64,000 nucleotides of DNA from Sodiomyces alkalinus F11. Taxonomy: Eukaryota; Ascomycota; Sordariomycetes; Glomerellales; Plectosphaerellaceae. Both the position numbers and the translations under genes were made by a program. The notes beneath the pieces are model-generated. The model saw only the letters and a list, made by a program, of their open reading frames with translations, had not been told where the DNA came from and ran no database searches. Below are positions 1 through 12,370 of this stretch, piece after piece. The stretch lies in contig NW_021167081.1 of NCBI RefSeq assembly GCF_003711515.1, positions 4,263,166 through 4,327,165 of the forward strand. The letters run 5' to 3'. Each line of letters begins with the position of its first letter. Position 1 is the stretch's first letter.

Positions 1-1371
1 ATAGTCCCCGGTAGTGGCTAGGACTAAGAAGCACGGAGCTCCTAGTAAGGCCTGTGCGATCTAACCTATACTTAGCCGCCTATACACCGCATAGACTTTT
101 CCATTCCGGCTTTCCTTCCTTAGTTCAAATAAACTATATTTTCGGCCTTTATATATATAAATAACTTTTAATAAGCTATTATATATTCGAACTCAAGACT
201 ATAAGCTTTAACGCTTATATAGAAGGAGGTCCTAGTTATTTCGCCCCGAGCCTATTAATAGGCTAAGGGCAGGTCGTAAGGACCTTATATAATAAGATTA
301 ACAAACGCGTATTATAATACGTATAGAAAGCGGTAAGGATATATATCGCCGCTATTCACGATACACTTATAAGGCTATAAATATCCCTTGAAAAGTCTTA
401 AATCAACCCGTACCTTATACCCACTATATACTTAATATCTACCCTAGTTATTACGCCCTTATTAATACCCGGGCCCCTAAAAGTACAGACTACTATACCT
501 ACTCTACTACCGCTACCTACGCTCTTATACTGGGTATAGTAAGTCGCTATCCCCGCGAAATTCAGTAAGAAACATAGAGTATATAGCCTAGTCCTAAGCT
601 ATAGGACTAAAGCTTAAACTTAACGGGCCGCTATTTCGTAGTAATAAAAAGGCGTAGTACTAAATTCACACGTGCTTAGACACTTAACCTTAGTAAGTAG
701 TTAGTACCTTCTTTAGTAATAAAGGCATAAATAAAGACTTTAACCGAGAAGACTTTATAGCCTATCTTAACCGTATATATAAGGATTATGATAAATAAGA
801 CTATACTACTAATATCCTTAAATCGATAAAGTAAAAGCCTAACTAGCTATTTACGCATTTCCTACTAGTATTTGAAAAGAACCTAGTATAAGTCGGAGGC
901 TATACTTAGGTAGACTATATTAAGACATTATTCCTTAATAGCGCCCTAAATAAAGGGCTACGTAATAGCCTAATAGCTGTTACCCTCCCCGATACCTACA
1001 CTAAGTAGGTTAATAAAGTATAAAAGATCGCGTAGAGATATAAGGGTACTGATAAGTTATACTAACTAGTCCCCATTATTTATAATAACCGAGGACCGGC
1101 TAAAGACGCTAATAGCGACATCGCTATAAGTAAAGTTAATAAGGTTAGTGAGTCTAAGGGGGCCTAGTAATAACCCAACCGCTACGCGAATATTATATAT
1201 TAGAACTATTAGAAGAACCACGCCTAATAGTACTATAAAAGTAAGAAGGATACGGTGGCCCAAATATCCCCTTAAAAGGAGGAATGCAATAACGTTCCCC
1301 AGGATACTAAATACTCGGAAAAAGACTAGCTTTAGTACGAAATGGGGCACCGGAGCTATCGGCGTGAAAGT
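1..1371 (+). pseudogene. Ty3/gypsy element C, 5' part: leader and gag remnant
   Basis: RIP-damaged gag of a Ty3/gypsy retrotransposon, left of the A1 insertion. Reading TAA/TAG as Gln/Trp, about 900-1030 gives a Gag-like stretch (ALNKGLRNSL, then AVTLPDTYTKWVNKV). About 1190-1235 gives a damaged zinc knuckle in which TGT/TGC has become TAT/TAC, apparently spaced CX2CX3HX4C. The protease, RT and RNase H of the same element resume at 7744, so A1 landed between the knuckle and the protease. Bases 1-450 show no readable protein and are probably LTR and leader; the left LTR end lies outside or cannot be recognised here. The element is dead: several stops occur per 100 bases. Confidence 0.7.
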
Positions 1372-1646
1372 TGTCGTATGGGCACACGGACCACGACGTG
1401 GTCCCTAGGGGATCTATGCCTGACTAAGGGCTTTAGATCTTGGGGACCTTAAGTATCAGGATATAATAAAGGCGGATACCGGAAATGACAGGGTAGAATC
1501 TAAAGAACATAGTATCTATGATAGAGTCTTCACTATCAAAATTAAGGGTATAAAAGATATATATAGATATAACTTAATATAATATATATACAGGAGATTT
1601 CTGCTTTATTAAATTAATTATATAAGTGCAATTTTAACGTGCGATA
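1372..1646 (+). repeat. 5' LTR of A1 (275 bp)
   Basis: Begins TGTCGTATGGGC and ends AACGTGCGATA. Comparison with the less damaged copy at 26306 indicates original ends TGT...ACA. It carries the family blocks ACCACGACGTGGTCC (a palindrome), TGACTAAGGGCTTT and GGCGGATACCGGAA. Confidence 0.93.
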
Positions 1647-1854
1647 GTTATAAGCCCTGTTTATAACACCTAAACGATAGATATTAATAAGGATAGCATA
1701 TTCCACTATAAACAGTAATCACGTTTTATAAGCACTCTTTAAATAACTACTATTAATATAATTAGAATAATTACGCGATCAATTAACCTACCGACCTATC
1801 TACTAATTAATTAATTAACTGATAAACTAGTAAAGATATCTTCTAATATATCTA

Positions 1855-3230
1855 ATATCAAATAGAAGGCAGCCGCCACTACCCTCGTTAACTAGAGGGA
1901 TTAGGTAGCGTGGGAGCGCGCTATATATGGTAAATCTGCCTCCTACTAGGATAACTATCTTAATGTAAAGCTAAGTGACGAGGAGGCTAATACCTACCTC
2001 CTCCCTAAGCCGACGCCTCCTAATATCAGTAAATATAAGGCCCTTATTATTAACCCTAACACGACGGAAAAGGCTACGGCTACTCGGTCTTCCACTATTA
2101 CGCTAGAGGGCAATAAGGCCACCGATACCTCGGGCTAAGACCCTATCGCTACCACTACCGCTACCGCTACTACCACTACTACTATAGCCGCCGGTAAGAA
2201 GAAGACGACTGCTTATAAGAAGGCTACGGCCGAAACGAAGGAATAACTAACTAAAACACCTATATCTATTAACGACCTCTCCGAAAAGGGACGTACACGC
2301 TTTATATAAGACTGCCGTATATACTGCGAGGAAAGGGCCGACAATAAAGCGGAGTAGAAACGGTTTAACGAGGTACGCTTATATATCGAAGGGACCGTTT
2401 ATACTACGCAACGTAACCTCCTTACATAGCTATAGGATGATAACGTAAATAACCCGCGGGCCTACGTAGCCCTGCTCTACATAAAAGTAGGACTGACCCC
2501 TATAAACCTTTATAAGGAAGCCTTAATCCTATATCGATAATACACTATACCTATAAAGGCTATACCTAAAGATATAGACGCATGGGTTATAAGCTAGAAA
2601 ATAGCGATAATATACTATAAATATATAGACGTTTTAGAGCTATTAAGCGCTGACCGTTAAGCAGAAAACACGTTAAAAGCTATTAGACGTATCGCCTAGG
2701 AATAGAGTAATAACTACCTAGTAAATATTTACGATCAGATTACAGAAAATAAGCTAACGATTAACGATGTTGTAAAGGCTTTAAGGGCGGTTCTTAATGA
2801 TATAAAAAGCCTCTAACCTGCTATTATAAAGTCTAGAGTCGGGAGAGGCACCTTTAATACCCTCGAGAACCTCCCCGATACTAATGATACTACTACTACT
2901 AATAATAAACATAATAAAAACCGTGCTCGTAGCGATACGTCTATAAAGGCTACCCCCCCGCGACGAGGAGGCCTTATAAGACATATGAGAATACATATTC
3001 TACCGCCGCCTATTAGTATATAAGGCCGGATATACGCTCTTATAGCTAGCGTGGCCGTGAAGATATTACGAAGGTTATAGAAAAGAAGATACGTAACTAT
3101 GGTTTTAAAAGCCGTGTAGATACCGTTATATAGAAAAGACGGGAAGCTTTAGGGGCTACTACCGCTAGTAAGATAAAGGAGGTCTAGAAGGACTAACTCT
3201 ATAATATTACGCCGATTATAACTACTACGT
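1855..3230 (+). pseudogene. A1 gag remnant
   Basis: With TAA/TAG read as Gln/Trp, one frame runs from about 1860 to 3000 and beyond. It gives a hydrophilic protein with an Ala/Thr-rich stretch around 2150-2200, a Lys-rich stretch (AAGKKKTTAYKKATAETKE), and a helical Gag-like part (NPRAYVALLYIKVGLTP). This is the usual place for copia gag. The leader 1647-1854 contains TTAATTAATTAA-type low-complexity sequence and no protein. Confidence 0.7.
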
Positions 3231-3419
3231 AATAAAGTCGGCGGGATTCTAGCCGGTCGTAACCGTAATAATAATAGAGAAAGCACCTATATCGAACTTT
3301 GGCGCCTCCGCGAGGGGGCGACTAGGCTTTTACCCCACGGAAGAAAGGGGGATAGCGCGTCCTCGTACGACGATACTATTAAGATTATAATAAGGAGTAT
3401 CCCTTTTTATTAACTCAGC

Positions 3420-4740
3420 GAAAGTATTACTATACTATACGATCCTAGACTTAGAATCGCTAATCCATGTCTTTAATAACTAAGGCCGTTTTATAGCTAT
3501 TAGACTACCCACTAATACTTTGTCTTTATCCCTCTAAGTAGGCACTTATAAGGCTGCTATCCTGGGGTACAGAGACGTTAAGCTACGTGTATAATCCCTA
3601 GCTAAAAAACAGAGGCTGCTACGTCTATATAATACCGTATAGTATAAGGAGTTTATTACTAATATTATCTCGGAACGCTAGCTACGCCTATAAGGTTACC
3701 GCTAGGATACTATGAATAATACTCCTATTAGCTTTGCCGATAACCGACCTATCTATAAGCTACTAGATATCCACGGCTAGTATATAATTAAGTACGCGGA
3801 AGCCACCGCTACGCCTTTACAGTTTCGGCACCGCACCCACGCAATAACCCGTATAGGAGATCACGATAGCCGCGGTAACCGTAGAAGACTAGAGTATAAA
3901 GGTAGCACGAACGACTTAGCCACTACGACGTAGATACTATTATATGGATCGTTAACGCCACCTAGTGGGTACGGATTAAGGGGCCGAGTACCGTAGAGTA
4001 TAACGCGTAAGGCTAATTATAAGTGCCTATATAGATTAGGAGAGTGCTATCCCTTTACCCGTTAAGGCCTAGCAAAGTCCTAGCTATTAGTTTGTATAAT
4101 CTGGAGAGTCGGAATTGCTACGGGGCCTGTATAAGTGTATTATATTTGTTACAAACATATTTAAAGGTTATATATAGGGTTACTACCAATAGAAGAGAGA
4201 CGAAGGCTCTATTCTTTTTACGCTAAAGGATATTTTTACCCTGCTTAAGACCTAATTCGATATTAGGCCACGTATCCTGCGGCCTATTTCCGAGATACTT
4301 TAGCACCCAGAAATTATTACTTTCCTCGCTACTAAGGGGGTAGAAGGCTAGTTATCAGCACTATATTCATAAGATTAAAACGGCGTCGTAGAATAGATTA
4401 GAGGTATCGTTAAGAGGAGGGCAAGGGCTATAAGAATTAGAGCTAATCTACCTATATGTATCTAGCGTAAGATCTTTAAGACTACTATATATCTGTATAA
4501 TAAAACCCCACGATATATTAACGAGTAGAAGACGCTATATAAAGGCCTACGCGGCCGTTAGCCTAACCTTACGCATCTACGAGTATACGGCTATAATGTC
4601 TTTATAAAAACGCGTAATACCTAAGTTAAGAAAAACCGTCTATAGAGGCTAGGACCGAAGGTATAGATCGGTTAGTATATCGGATACTATTCTTCGAATA
4701 GTTTCCACGTATAGCTACTATACCTAGTGGATATTATTGC
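3420..4740 (+). pseudogene. A1 protease and integrase remnants
   Basis: The protease region near 3440-3560 reads as a damaged active-site stretch followed by HVFNNQGRFIAIRLPTNTLS, which fits copia aspartic protease. From about 4190 to 4740 one frame gives integrase-like peptides: QNGVVEQIRGIVKRRARAIR, then LYNKTPRYINEQKTLYKGLR, then LTHLRVYGYNVFIKTR and IGQYIGYYSSNSFHVQLL. These correspond to the C-terminal half of the rve core and the 'LRVFGC...GYS' block of copia integrases. Many stops are present, so it is non-functional. Confidence 0.75.
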
Positions 4741-4939
4741 TATAAGAGATATAATTATTTACGGAAATAATATCTTTAATAGTAAGATTAAAACGCTATA
4801 AGCTATAGCTTTAGCCGAGGAAATTAGGGAACGCCTATAATCTATTCGTATCACCTAATCTAAAAATATAATAACGACCACGGGGAGTCTACTATTAAGA
4901 GGTATAGCCGTAGACGTATTAGATCTCGAGTCGGAAGAC

Positions 4940-5185
4940 TCTAACGCCACCGCTATTACTACGGGTAAAGGCGAGGCTATCGCTATTACTACGAGACAGG
5001 CCACTGCTATTATTACGGGCACCGTCATTACTACGGATACTACTATTATTATAGGAGAAGACTACGCTAGCGCTATTATTACGGATAAAGGTAACGCGAC
5101 CGCTATTACTACGGGTAAAGGCGAGGCCGCCGCTATTACTATAGGAGAGGCTACCGCTATTACTACGGATACCGCTACTACTATG
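4940..5185 (+). repeat. Degenerate tandem repeat in the A1 integrase-RT linker
   Basis: Imperfect tandem copies built on the core GCTATTACTACGGG, separated by short spacers. The frame encodes an Ala/Ile/Thr-rich low-complexity linker between integrase and RT. The same array occurs inverted in A2 at about 12020-12370, so it belonged to the family before RIP. Confidence 0.75.
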
Positions 5186-5619
5186 GATACTCCACGGTTT
5201 ACTACTACAAGGTTTAAACCGTTTCCCACGCCTCTAATATCCCTAGAAGATCCTACACGCACGTTCCTTATAGCGTTAGTGGTGGTTCGGGGCATAAAAG
5301 TAGAAGAAGACGATAACCACTAATAGGCAGCCATGGAAACCCCTAGGGGGTGCTTCTTGGCCGCACGCCTATTAGCCGTGCGCCTATCTATTATAAGAAC
5401 TATTATAAGCCTCTACACAACTAAGAAGGTATAAACCGATAATACCTAAAAGGCGTTCTTTAACGCTAGAAGGACTTATAACCCTATGCGTATAAGGAAG
5501 TAAGCTATTAACGACGGTAACGTTAGTGCTATAGATCCCTCTCCCGCTAATATCCCCTAGCCGCTATTATATTTAACCCGCGAGGATCTCCCGTCTCCGC
5601 TAAACTATTACCGCGATAT

Positions 5620-7060
5620 ACGCCTTTACCCGTTACGGGAGCGGTAGTTATAGGCCTAAAGGAACTACCTTAAGGGCTACCAATAGATAGGTCGCTAATA
5701 GGAGGTAGGTAGTAATTAGGCTAATAAGTAATAAGTCCTCGCCTATAGATAGGTATATATCTTTAAGTTTAATAAGGCAGGAATCCTTACTAAGTATAAG
5801 GCACGTATTATAGTATAAGGGGATTAATAAAACTAGTTAGGAACGAAAGATAACTACGCCGCTATATTAGCCTCGTGGTCCTTCCGTAGACTAATAGCTA
5901 TTACCGCCCGATTTAATCTTGAAATAACGTAGTTCGACGCTATTCACGCGTTTATTAATACTAGCCTCAAAGAGGAAATATTTATAAAGATACCGTAAGG
6001 CTACGAAGTGCCAGGTAACGTTCTACTACTACGAAAAGCCCTCTTAGGTTTAAGGGTATCGCCACTATTATAGTAAGAGGAATTTAGTAGCACGCTATAG
6101 AAAATAGGATTCACGAGCGTCTCTAATAACTCCTATATTATAATCCGCGATAGTTTAATACTATTCTTCTACGTTAACGATATCGACCTTATCTATTATA
6201 GAGAATATAAGACTAACGCCGATAACCTCGAGGCTACCCTTAAGCGAAGCTATAGGTTATCTAAAGGCGACGAAATCCATTAGTTCCTAGGAATTAAGAT
6301 CCTAAGGGATAGAGCTATATATAGGGTATAGATAGTATACTCCTCCTAGGTGGAGAAGATCGCGCTTGAAGACTACGTAAATATCCTTTACCGAAAACCA
6401 CTAAAGGTCCTACTATTAACTATAGAACCGTCAATACCACGCTATAACGCCCGCGCGTTAATTCCCGAAGTCCGTTAGTATCAGGGTATAATCGGGTTTA
6501 TCCTATATACTATTATCGTAAGAAGACCCGATATGGCATTCGCCTATTAGAAGCTTTCCTAATGTAATGTTAACCCCTCTACTAACCACCTTAAAAGGGC
6601 TTAATAAGTCCTGCTATTCCTATACTATATAAGATACTACTACCTGGAATTCGGTGGGGATAGACTCTTCTTAACTGTAAGCAACACATTCTTTAGGGAT
6701 AATCTAGACCGTAAAGGTTTATGGCGATATACGATAAAGCTCCTTAGTGGCATTATTAACTAAAAGGCGGGTAAATAGCTAACGGTTACGACGTCGTTAA
6801 TAGAGTCGGAATTACTAGCTCTTATAAAGGCGCCTAAGGAGATATTATTCGTTTATCAGATATTAAGGGATTTAGAGCTTCGTTTAGATTATTAATAACT
6901 ATAGCTATATTATAATAATTAGTAGACTATTAACCTTATTAATAAGAAGGCATAACGTCTGCGAATGAGGCTACGGCACGTTAATATTTATAACTAGTAA
7001 GAACGCTAGTTTTTATAGCAAGGCCTCTTTAAGGTTATATATGTTAATATAAAGTATATA
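5620..7060 (+). pseudogene. A1 reverse transcriptase and RNase H remnants
   Basis: RT motifs are readable. FDAIHAFINTSLKEEIFIKIP near 5930-5990 matches the copia 'DVxxAFLxGxLxEEIYMxxPxGF' block. ALLGLR lies near 6030, and LFFYVNDIDL near 6160-6195 is the damaged YVDD catalytic box. RNase H follows from about 6700 to 7060 with an ELLALIKAPKE-type stretch. Stops are frequent and mostly TAA/TAG. Confidence 0.85.
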
Positions 7061-7463
7061 ACCACGGACGGCTCAATAAAGGTATTACCGGAACCAGGGA
7101 ATAAAAGATAATAATAATAGCCTAATTTAACGAATTAAAAGGATCGTATCGAGTAATTAAAATAGCTACACGAAGAGATTAAACACACTAAAGCCGCGGC
7201 CGTAATAAGAATAAAGGCCCCCGAGGGCGTAGTAGATCCGATAGATATAGATCCGATTAAGTAGATCTGCCTAATAAGGATGAAGGCACTAATTAAGATA
7301 GAATTAAATTAAACGGTTAAATAGGGCGGATTTAGATCCGTTTTACGAGGGCGTTTTCCCTTAACTACTAATTTTACGATAGAAAGGTTAAGCGCTTTTA
7401 GTTTAAACCAAAGCCTCTAATTAGTTACTTAATCTAGGAAGACCCACCTTAACTAAGGGGGTA
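7061..7463 (+). other. A1 3' non-coding region with polypurine tract
   Basis: Between the end of RNase H and the 3' LTR. It ends in AACTAAGGGGG, a purine run directly before the LTR, as expected for a plus-strand primer. The same sequence, inverted, follows the 3' LTRs of A2 (9852 on) and of the fragment at 26580 on. Confidence 0.6.
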
Positions 7464-7738
7464 TATTATATAGGTACACGGACCATAACGTAGTCCCTAA
7501 GGGATCTATGCCTGACTAAGGGCTTTGGATCTCGGGGACCTCGGGTATCAGGATATAATAAGGGCGGATACCGGAAAAGACCGGATAGGATCCAAATAAT
7601 ATAGTACTCACGATAGAGTCTTCACCACCTAAGTTAAGGGCATAAAAGACTTATATAGATATAACTTAATATAATAGATATATACTAGATTTATACTCTA
7701 TTAAGTTAATTGTATAAGTGCTATTTAAATATACGATA
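7464..7738 (+). repeat. 3' LTR of A1 (275 bp)
   Basis: Direct copy of 1372-1646, starting TATTATATAGG (TGTCGTATAGG before mutation) and ending ATACGATA. It is the same length as the 5' LTR and differs mostly by C/T and G/A changes. Confidence 0.92.
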
Positions 7739-7743
7739 AAAAT

Positions 7744-9577
7744 AATTACTATACCGCTATAGAAAAGAAGTTTCCTTGAAATATATACTTACTATTAGTC
7801 GATAAAAAGAAATACTTAATAAAAGGCTTCTTAGATAAGACTAAGCCGGCTAGTAGTACCGGTATCGTAGTTTTTACGCTAAATATATAAGGGTATACTA
7901 AGCGCGTTTTTGCGTATATAATACTAGGTCTAAACTAGGACCTTTTCCTTAAGCTTTTATAGATAGACTATAGTAATATAGTTCTTTGCGCTAAAGAATA
8001 GAGGCTCTGCTACAGAGCAGCCGATATTAATATCCGACTCTTAGGCGAGGAAGAGCTAAAGGTAGTATAAGAGATCCGCAGTATAGTACTAGTAATAGGG
8101 TCCGTGTTTATAGAACTATATCGATAATCACGGTACCGGAGAGGAAAAAGATAGGAAAAGGGACTATAGGCTATATCATTAAAGGATATCGAAAAGACAC
8201 TAAATATAAAAGAACTACTAAACCCGCGGGAGTATATCCCTAAGAGTATACTATAAGAGTTCGACGACTTATTCGCGCCCTTATACTCTATATGCCTTCT
8301 CCTATACTAACCTAGCGCCGATTATAAGGTCTACTTATAAAAGGATAGTAGCGGTAACGAATAAGCCTTACTATAAGGCCTACTCTATAATATATCTCGC
8401 GAAGAACTCTCTATATTACGGAAAACGATAACGGATCTAATAGATAAAGAGTTTATTTATATAAGTAGCTTAGCTATTATCGCGCATATATTATTCGTGA
8501 GGAAACTAGGAGGCCGCCTATAATTTTACCACGACTACCACGCCCTAAATATAATTACCTAGTAAGATCGTTACTTACTCGCCCTAATTATAAAGATACT
8601 ATATAACCTAGCTGAAACGAAATAGTTTACTAAGTTAAATATTCTCGCCGCCTTTTATAAGATACAGATAACGCCCGGATATAAGTATAAAAGCGTATTC
8701 TATACACGGTTTAGACTATTTAAGTAGCTAGTGTATTCTTTTAGACTAACCGGCGCGCCCGCGATATTCTAGTAATATATTTACTTATCGCTATAGGAGT
8801 TCCTTAACGGTTTCGTCTCTACGTATATAAATAATATCCTAATCTATTTAGGTAGATCTCATAAAGACTATAAGGAGCAAGTATAACGAGTACTCCATGC
8901 CCTTATTAATACAAGGCTAAACCTTAACCCGAAAAAGTATAAGTTTAGCATTAAGATAGTTAAATATCTAGGGTTTATTATTACAGAGGAAAAAGGAGTA
9001 TCTTATAACGCCGAGAAACTTAAGGGTTTATAGAATAGGAGGCCCTAGTCTCCGAGACTAGGGTATAAAGTTTTCTAGGGTTCGTTAACTTTTATAGGAT
9101 ATTTATTCACGACTTAGTAGCTATTATTTCGCTACTTATAGCCTTTATAGAAAAGAACGCTCCTTTCTACTAGGGCCCTCTTTAAACAGTACCTTTTTTA
9201 AAACTGAAGTAGAGGTTCTAGGAGGAGCCTTATCTATAATAATAGTAACCTGGAAGGAAGACCTATCTAGAGGCGGATTACTTAGGGTTTATAATAGGTA
9301 GCGTATTCCTATAGAAAGACGAATAGGGATATAAGTATATTTTCGTGTACTACTCGCGATAACTTAACCCCGCTAAGTATAATTACCCGATTCACGATAA
9401 GGAGATACTAGCGATTATAGACTACTTATAAGTTTAGAGGGCTAAACTTATAGGTAATAGTTAGTTCTAGATTTACTCCTATTATAAGGCGCTTAAGTAT
9501 TTTATAATAAAGAGGGCCTTAATCGAATAATAAAATCGCTAAGTATTAGAGCTTACTTAATACGATTTCGTATTAGA
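7744..9577 (+). pseudogene. Ty3/gypsy element C, protease, RT and RNase H part
   Basis: Continuation of the gypsy element after A1. Near 7930-8000 the protease C-terminus reads ILGLNQDLFL, then CAKEQRLCYR. From 8240 to 9000 an RT reads as SREELSVLRKTI, then FVRKPGGRLQFCHDYHALN, AFYKIRITPGYKYKTAF, VYPFGLTGAPATFQ, then TYIDDILIY (catalytic YIDD) and VKYLGFIITEEKG. RNase H follows, with DYKALKYF near 9480. The sequence is cut at 9577 by the end of A2; no integrase follows. Stops are nearly all TAA/TAG, so the original protein is unusually easy to follow. Confidence 0.9.
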
Positions 9578-9851
9578 TATCGCACGTCAAATAGCACTTA
9601 GATAATTAACTTAGTAGAGCAGAAATCTCGTGTGTGTGTATTATATTAAGTTACATCTGTGTAAGTCTCTTATACTCTTAACTTAGGTGGTGAAGACTCG
9701 ATTATAGGTACTATATCATTTGGATCCCCTCCGGTCTTTTCCGGTATCCGCCCCTGTTATATCCTAAGACCCGAGGTCCGAAGCCCTTAGTTAGGGAGTG
9801 GACCCCCCCTGGCTCCCCTATAGACCACATCGTGGTCCTGCCTATACGACA
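9578..9851 (-). repeat. 3' LTR of A2 (274 bp)
   Basis: Reverse complement of the A LTR. The left end is TATCGCACGTC and the right end is CCTATACGACA, followed by the reverse complement of the polypurine tract (CATCCCCTTAG). Confidence 0.92.
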
Positions 9852-11680
9852 CATCCCCTTAGTTAAGGTGGGTCTTTCCAGGTTAACTAACTAATTAGAG
9901 GCTTCGGTTTAAACTAAACGCTCTCGACTTTTCTATCGTAAAATTAATAGTCTAGGAAAAACGCCCTCGTAAAAGGGATCTAAATCCGACCTATTTAACC
10001 GTTTAATTTACTTCTATCTTAATTAGTTCCTCGATCCTAATTAGCCGGATCTACGTAATCGGATCTATATCTATCAGATCTTCTACGCTCTTGGGGGCCT
10101 TTATTACGGGCACTTTAGCGCGTTTAATCTCTTCGTATAGTCGTTTAGACCACTTAATACAGTCCTTTTAATCCGTTAAATTAAGCTATTACTATAGTCT
10201 TTTAATCCCTGTCTCCGGTAGTGCCTTTATAAACTATCCGCGATTATTTCCTTTGTGTTAACGTACGTAACCTTAAAAAGGCCCTGCTATACTAACTAAC
10301 ACGCCCACTAATTATAAATATCGATATACCGCAGCCTTATTCGTAGACGTTATGCCTTCATATTAACGAGGTTAATAGTCTATTAATTATCGTAGTATAG
10401 CTATAGTTACTATTAGTCTAACCGAAGCTCTAAATCTCTTAATATCCGGCTAACGAATAACGTCGCTTTAGCGGCCTCTATAAGAGCGAGTAGTTCCCAT
10501 TCTATTAACGATATCGTGACCGTCGGTTACTTACCCGCCTACTAGTTAACGGTTCCCCCGAAAAGCTTTATCGTATATCCTTATAAACTTTTACGGTCTA
10601 GATTATCCCTAAAGGACGCGTCGCTTACTATTAGGAAGAGCCTATCCCCGCCGAATTCCAGGTAATAGTATCTCGTATAGTATAGGAATAATAGCACTTA
10701 TTAAGCCCTCTTAAGATAGTTAGAGGAGGGATTAATATTATATTAGGAAAGCTTCGAATAGGCGAATATAATATCAGGTCTTATTACGATAACGGCGTAT
10801 AGGATAAAACCGATTATACCCTAATACTAGCGGACCTCGGGAATTAACGCGCGGGTACGGTTATAGGGTATCACCGGCTCTGTACATAATAGGACCTTTA
10901 GTGGTTTTCGGCAGAGTATATCTACGCAGTATTTAACGATAATCTTCTCCACGTAGGAGGATTATAATAGCTATAGCCTATAAGTAGCTCTATCCCTTAG
11001 AACCTTAATTCCTAGGAACCAGCGGATTTCTTCGCCTCCTAATAACCTATAACTTTGCTTAAGAGCGGCCTTAAGGTCGTTAGCATTAGTCTTATAGTCT
11101 CTATAGTATATAAGTCTAATATCGTTAATATAGAAGAATAGGATTAAACCGTCGCGGATTATAATATAGGGGTTATTAGGTATAGCCGTGAATCCTATCC
11201 TCCATAGCGTACCGCTAAATTCCTCTTACTATAGTAATAGTAATACCCTTAAGCCGAAGAGGGCTTTCCGTAGTAATAGTACCTTACCTAGCACTTTATA
11301 GCCTTACGGTATCTTTATAAACACCTCTTCTTTAAGGCTAGCGTTAACGAACGCGTTAATAGCGTCGAACTACCTTATCTCTAGGTTAAATCGGGCGGCG
11401 ATCGCTATTAGTATACGGAAGGACTATAAGGCGTGCCTTCTACTTAAGGACGGTGCCCTCCTTATTAAATCTATGGCCATAGACCTACCTATAAGCGAAG
11501 ACTTATTACTTATTAGCCTAATCACCACCCACCTCCTACTAGTAGCCTATCTATTAATACCCCTTAAGGTATTCCCCCTTAGCCTATAACTACCGCTCCC
11601 GTAATAGGTAAACGCGTATATCGCGGCAGTAGTTTAATAAAGGCGGGAGATCCTCGCGGGTTACGTATAATAGCGATAGT
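9852..11680 (-). pseudogene. A2 RT-RNase H remnant and 3' non-coding region
   Basis: The reverse complement of this stretch aligns by eye with 5600-7463 of A1, including the EEVFIKIP-type block near 11310-11350 and the YVND-type catalytic block near 11120-11140. Damage is of the same TAA/TAG kind but at partly different sites, so each copy was mutated separately. The part 9852-10250 is the non-coding 3' region. Confidence 0.8.
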
Positions 11681-12019
11681 GGCTAGGGGGTGTAAAGGGA
11701 ATCTATAGCATTAACGTTATCGTTAATAGCTTACTTCCTCGTACGTATAGGGTTATAAGTCCTTCTAGCGTTAAAGAACGCCTTTTAGGCGTTATCGTTC
11801 TACACCTTCTCGGTCTTACAGATACTTATAATAGATAGGCGCGCGGGTAATAGGCGCGCGGCCGACAGGCACCCCCTGGGGGTATCCCCGGCTATCCGTT
11901 AGTGGTTATCGTGTTCTTCTACCTTAACGCCCCTAACCACCACTAATACTATAAGGAACGCGCGCGCGGGATCTTCCGGGGATATTTAAAGGCGTGGAAA
12001 ACGGTTTAAACCTCGTAGT

Positions 12020-12370
12020 AGTAAACTGTGAAGTGTCCGGAGTAATAGCGATAGCCTCTTTTGTAATAATAGCGGTAGTATAGTCTTCTCCTATAGTAAT
12101 AATAGTATCCGTAGTAATAGCAGTGCCCGTAGTAATAGCGGTAATATAATCTATAATAATAGTAATAGCCTCTCCCGTAATAATAATAGGGGCGTTAGAG
12201 TTACGAGGTTCTAAATCTATAGCCTAGGTATTAGGCCATAGATTTAGAACCTCGTCTATAATAATAGTAGTGGCCTCTCTCGTAGTAATAGCGATAGCCT
12301 CGCTTTCGTCCGTAGTAATAGCGGTAGCGTCGCCTTTATCTATAATAATAGCGGTAGCGTTAGAGTCTTC
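12020..12370 (-). repeat. Degenerate tandem repeat in A2 linker
   Basis: Reverse-complement array of the A1 linker repeat, core CCCGTAGTAATAGCGGTAG. It is longer here than in A1: a duplicated block, AGGTTCTAAATCTATAGCC and its inverse GGCCATAGATTTAGAACCTC, appears at 12206-12256. Confidence 0.7.

Larger units (their letters stand above)
1372..7738 (+). mobile_element. Complete RIP-damaged Ty1/copia element A1
   Basis: A 6,367-bp element with two 275-bp direct LTRs (1372-1646 and 7464-7738). The flanking five bases are AAAGT at 1367-1371 and AAAAT at 7739-7743, a near-perfect target duplication. Inside, in copia order, are gag, protease, integrase and RT-RNase H. All frames are broken by TAA/TAG. 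It sits inside gypsy element C. A second full copy (A2) lies inverted at 9578-15858, a solo LTR at 24374-24648, and a 3' fragment at 26306-27025. Integrase before RT separates copia from gypsy and is seen directly. Confidence 0.93.

Noticed and set aside
1066..1408. Overlapping small open frames near the A1 left border
   Set aside because: They cross the gypsy C/A1 junction or lie antisense to gag.
4940..5185. Possible CRISPR-like array
   Set aside because: The units are imperfect direct tandem repeats without unique spacers, in a eukaryotic retroelement coding region.
5062..5295. 77-codon Val/Ala-rich open stretch on the minus strand
   Set aside because: Antisense of the tandem repeat in the A1 linker; the openness comes from the repeat unit.
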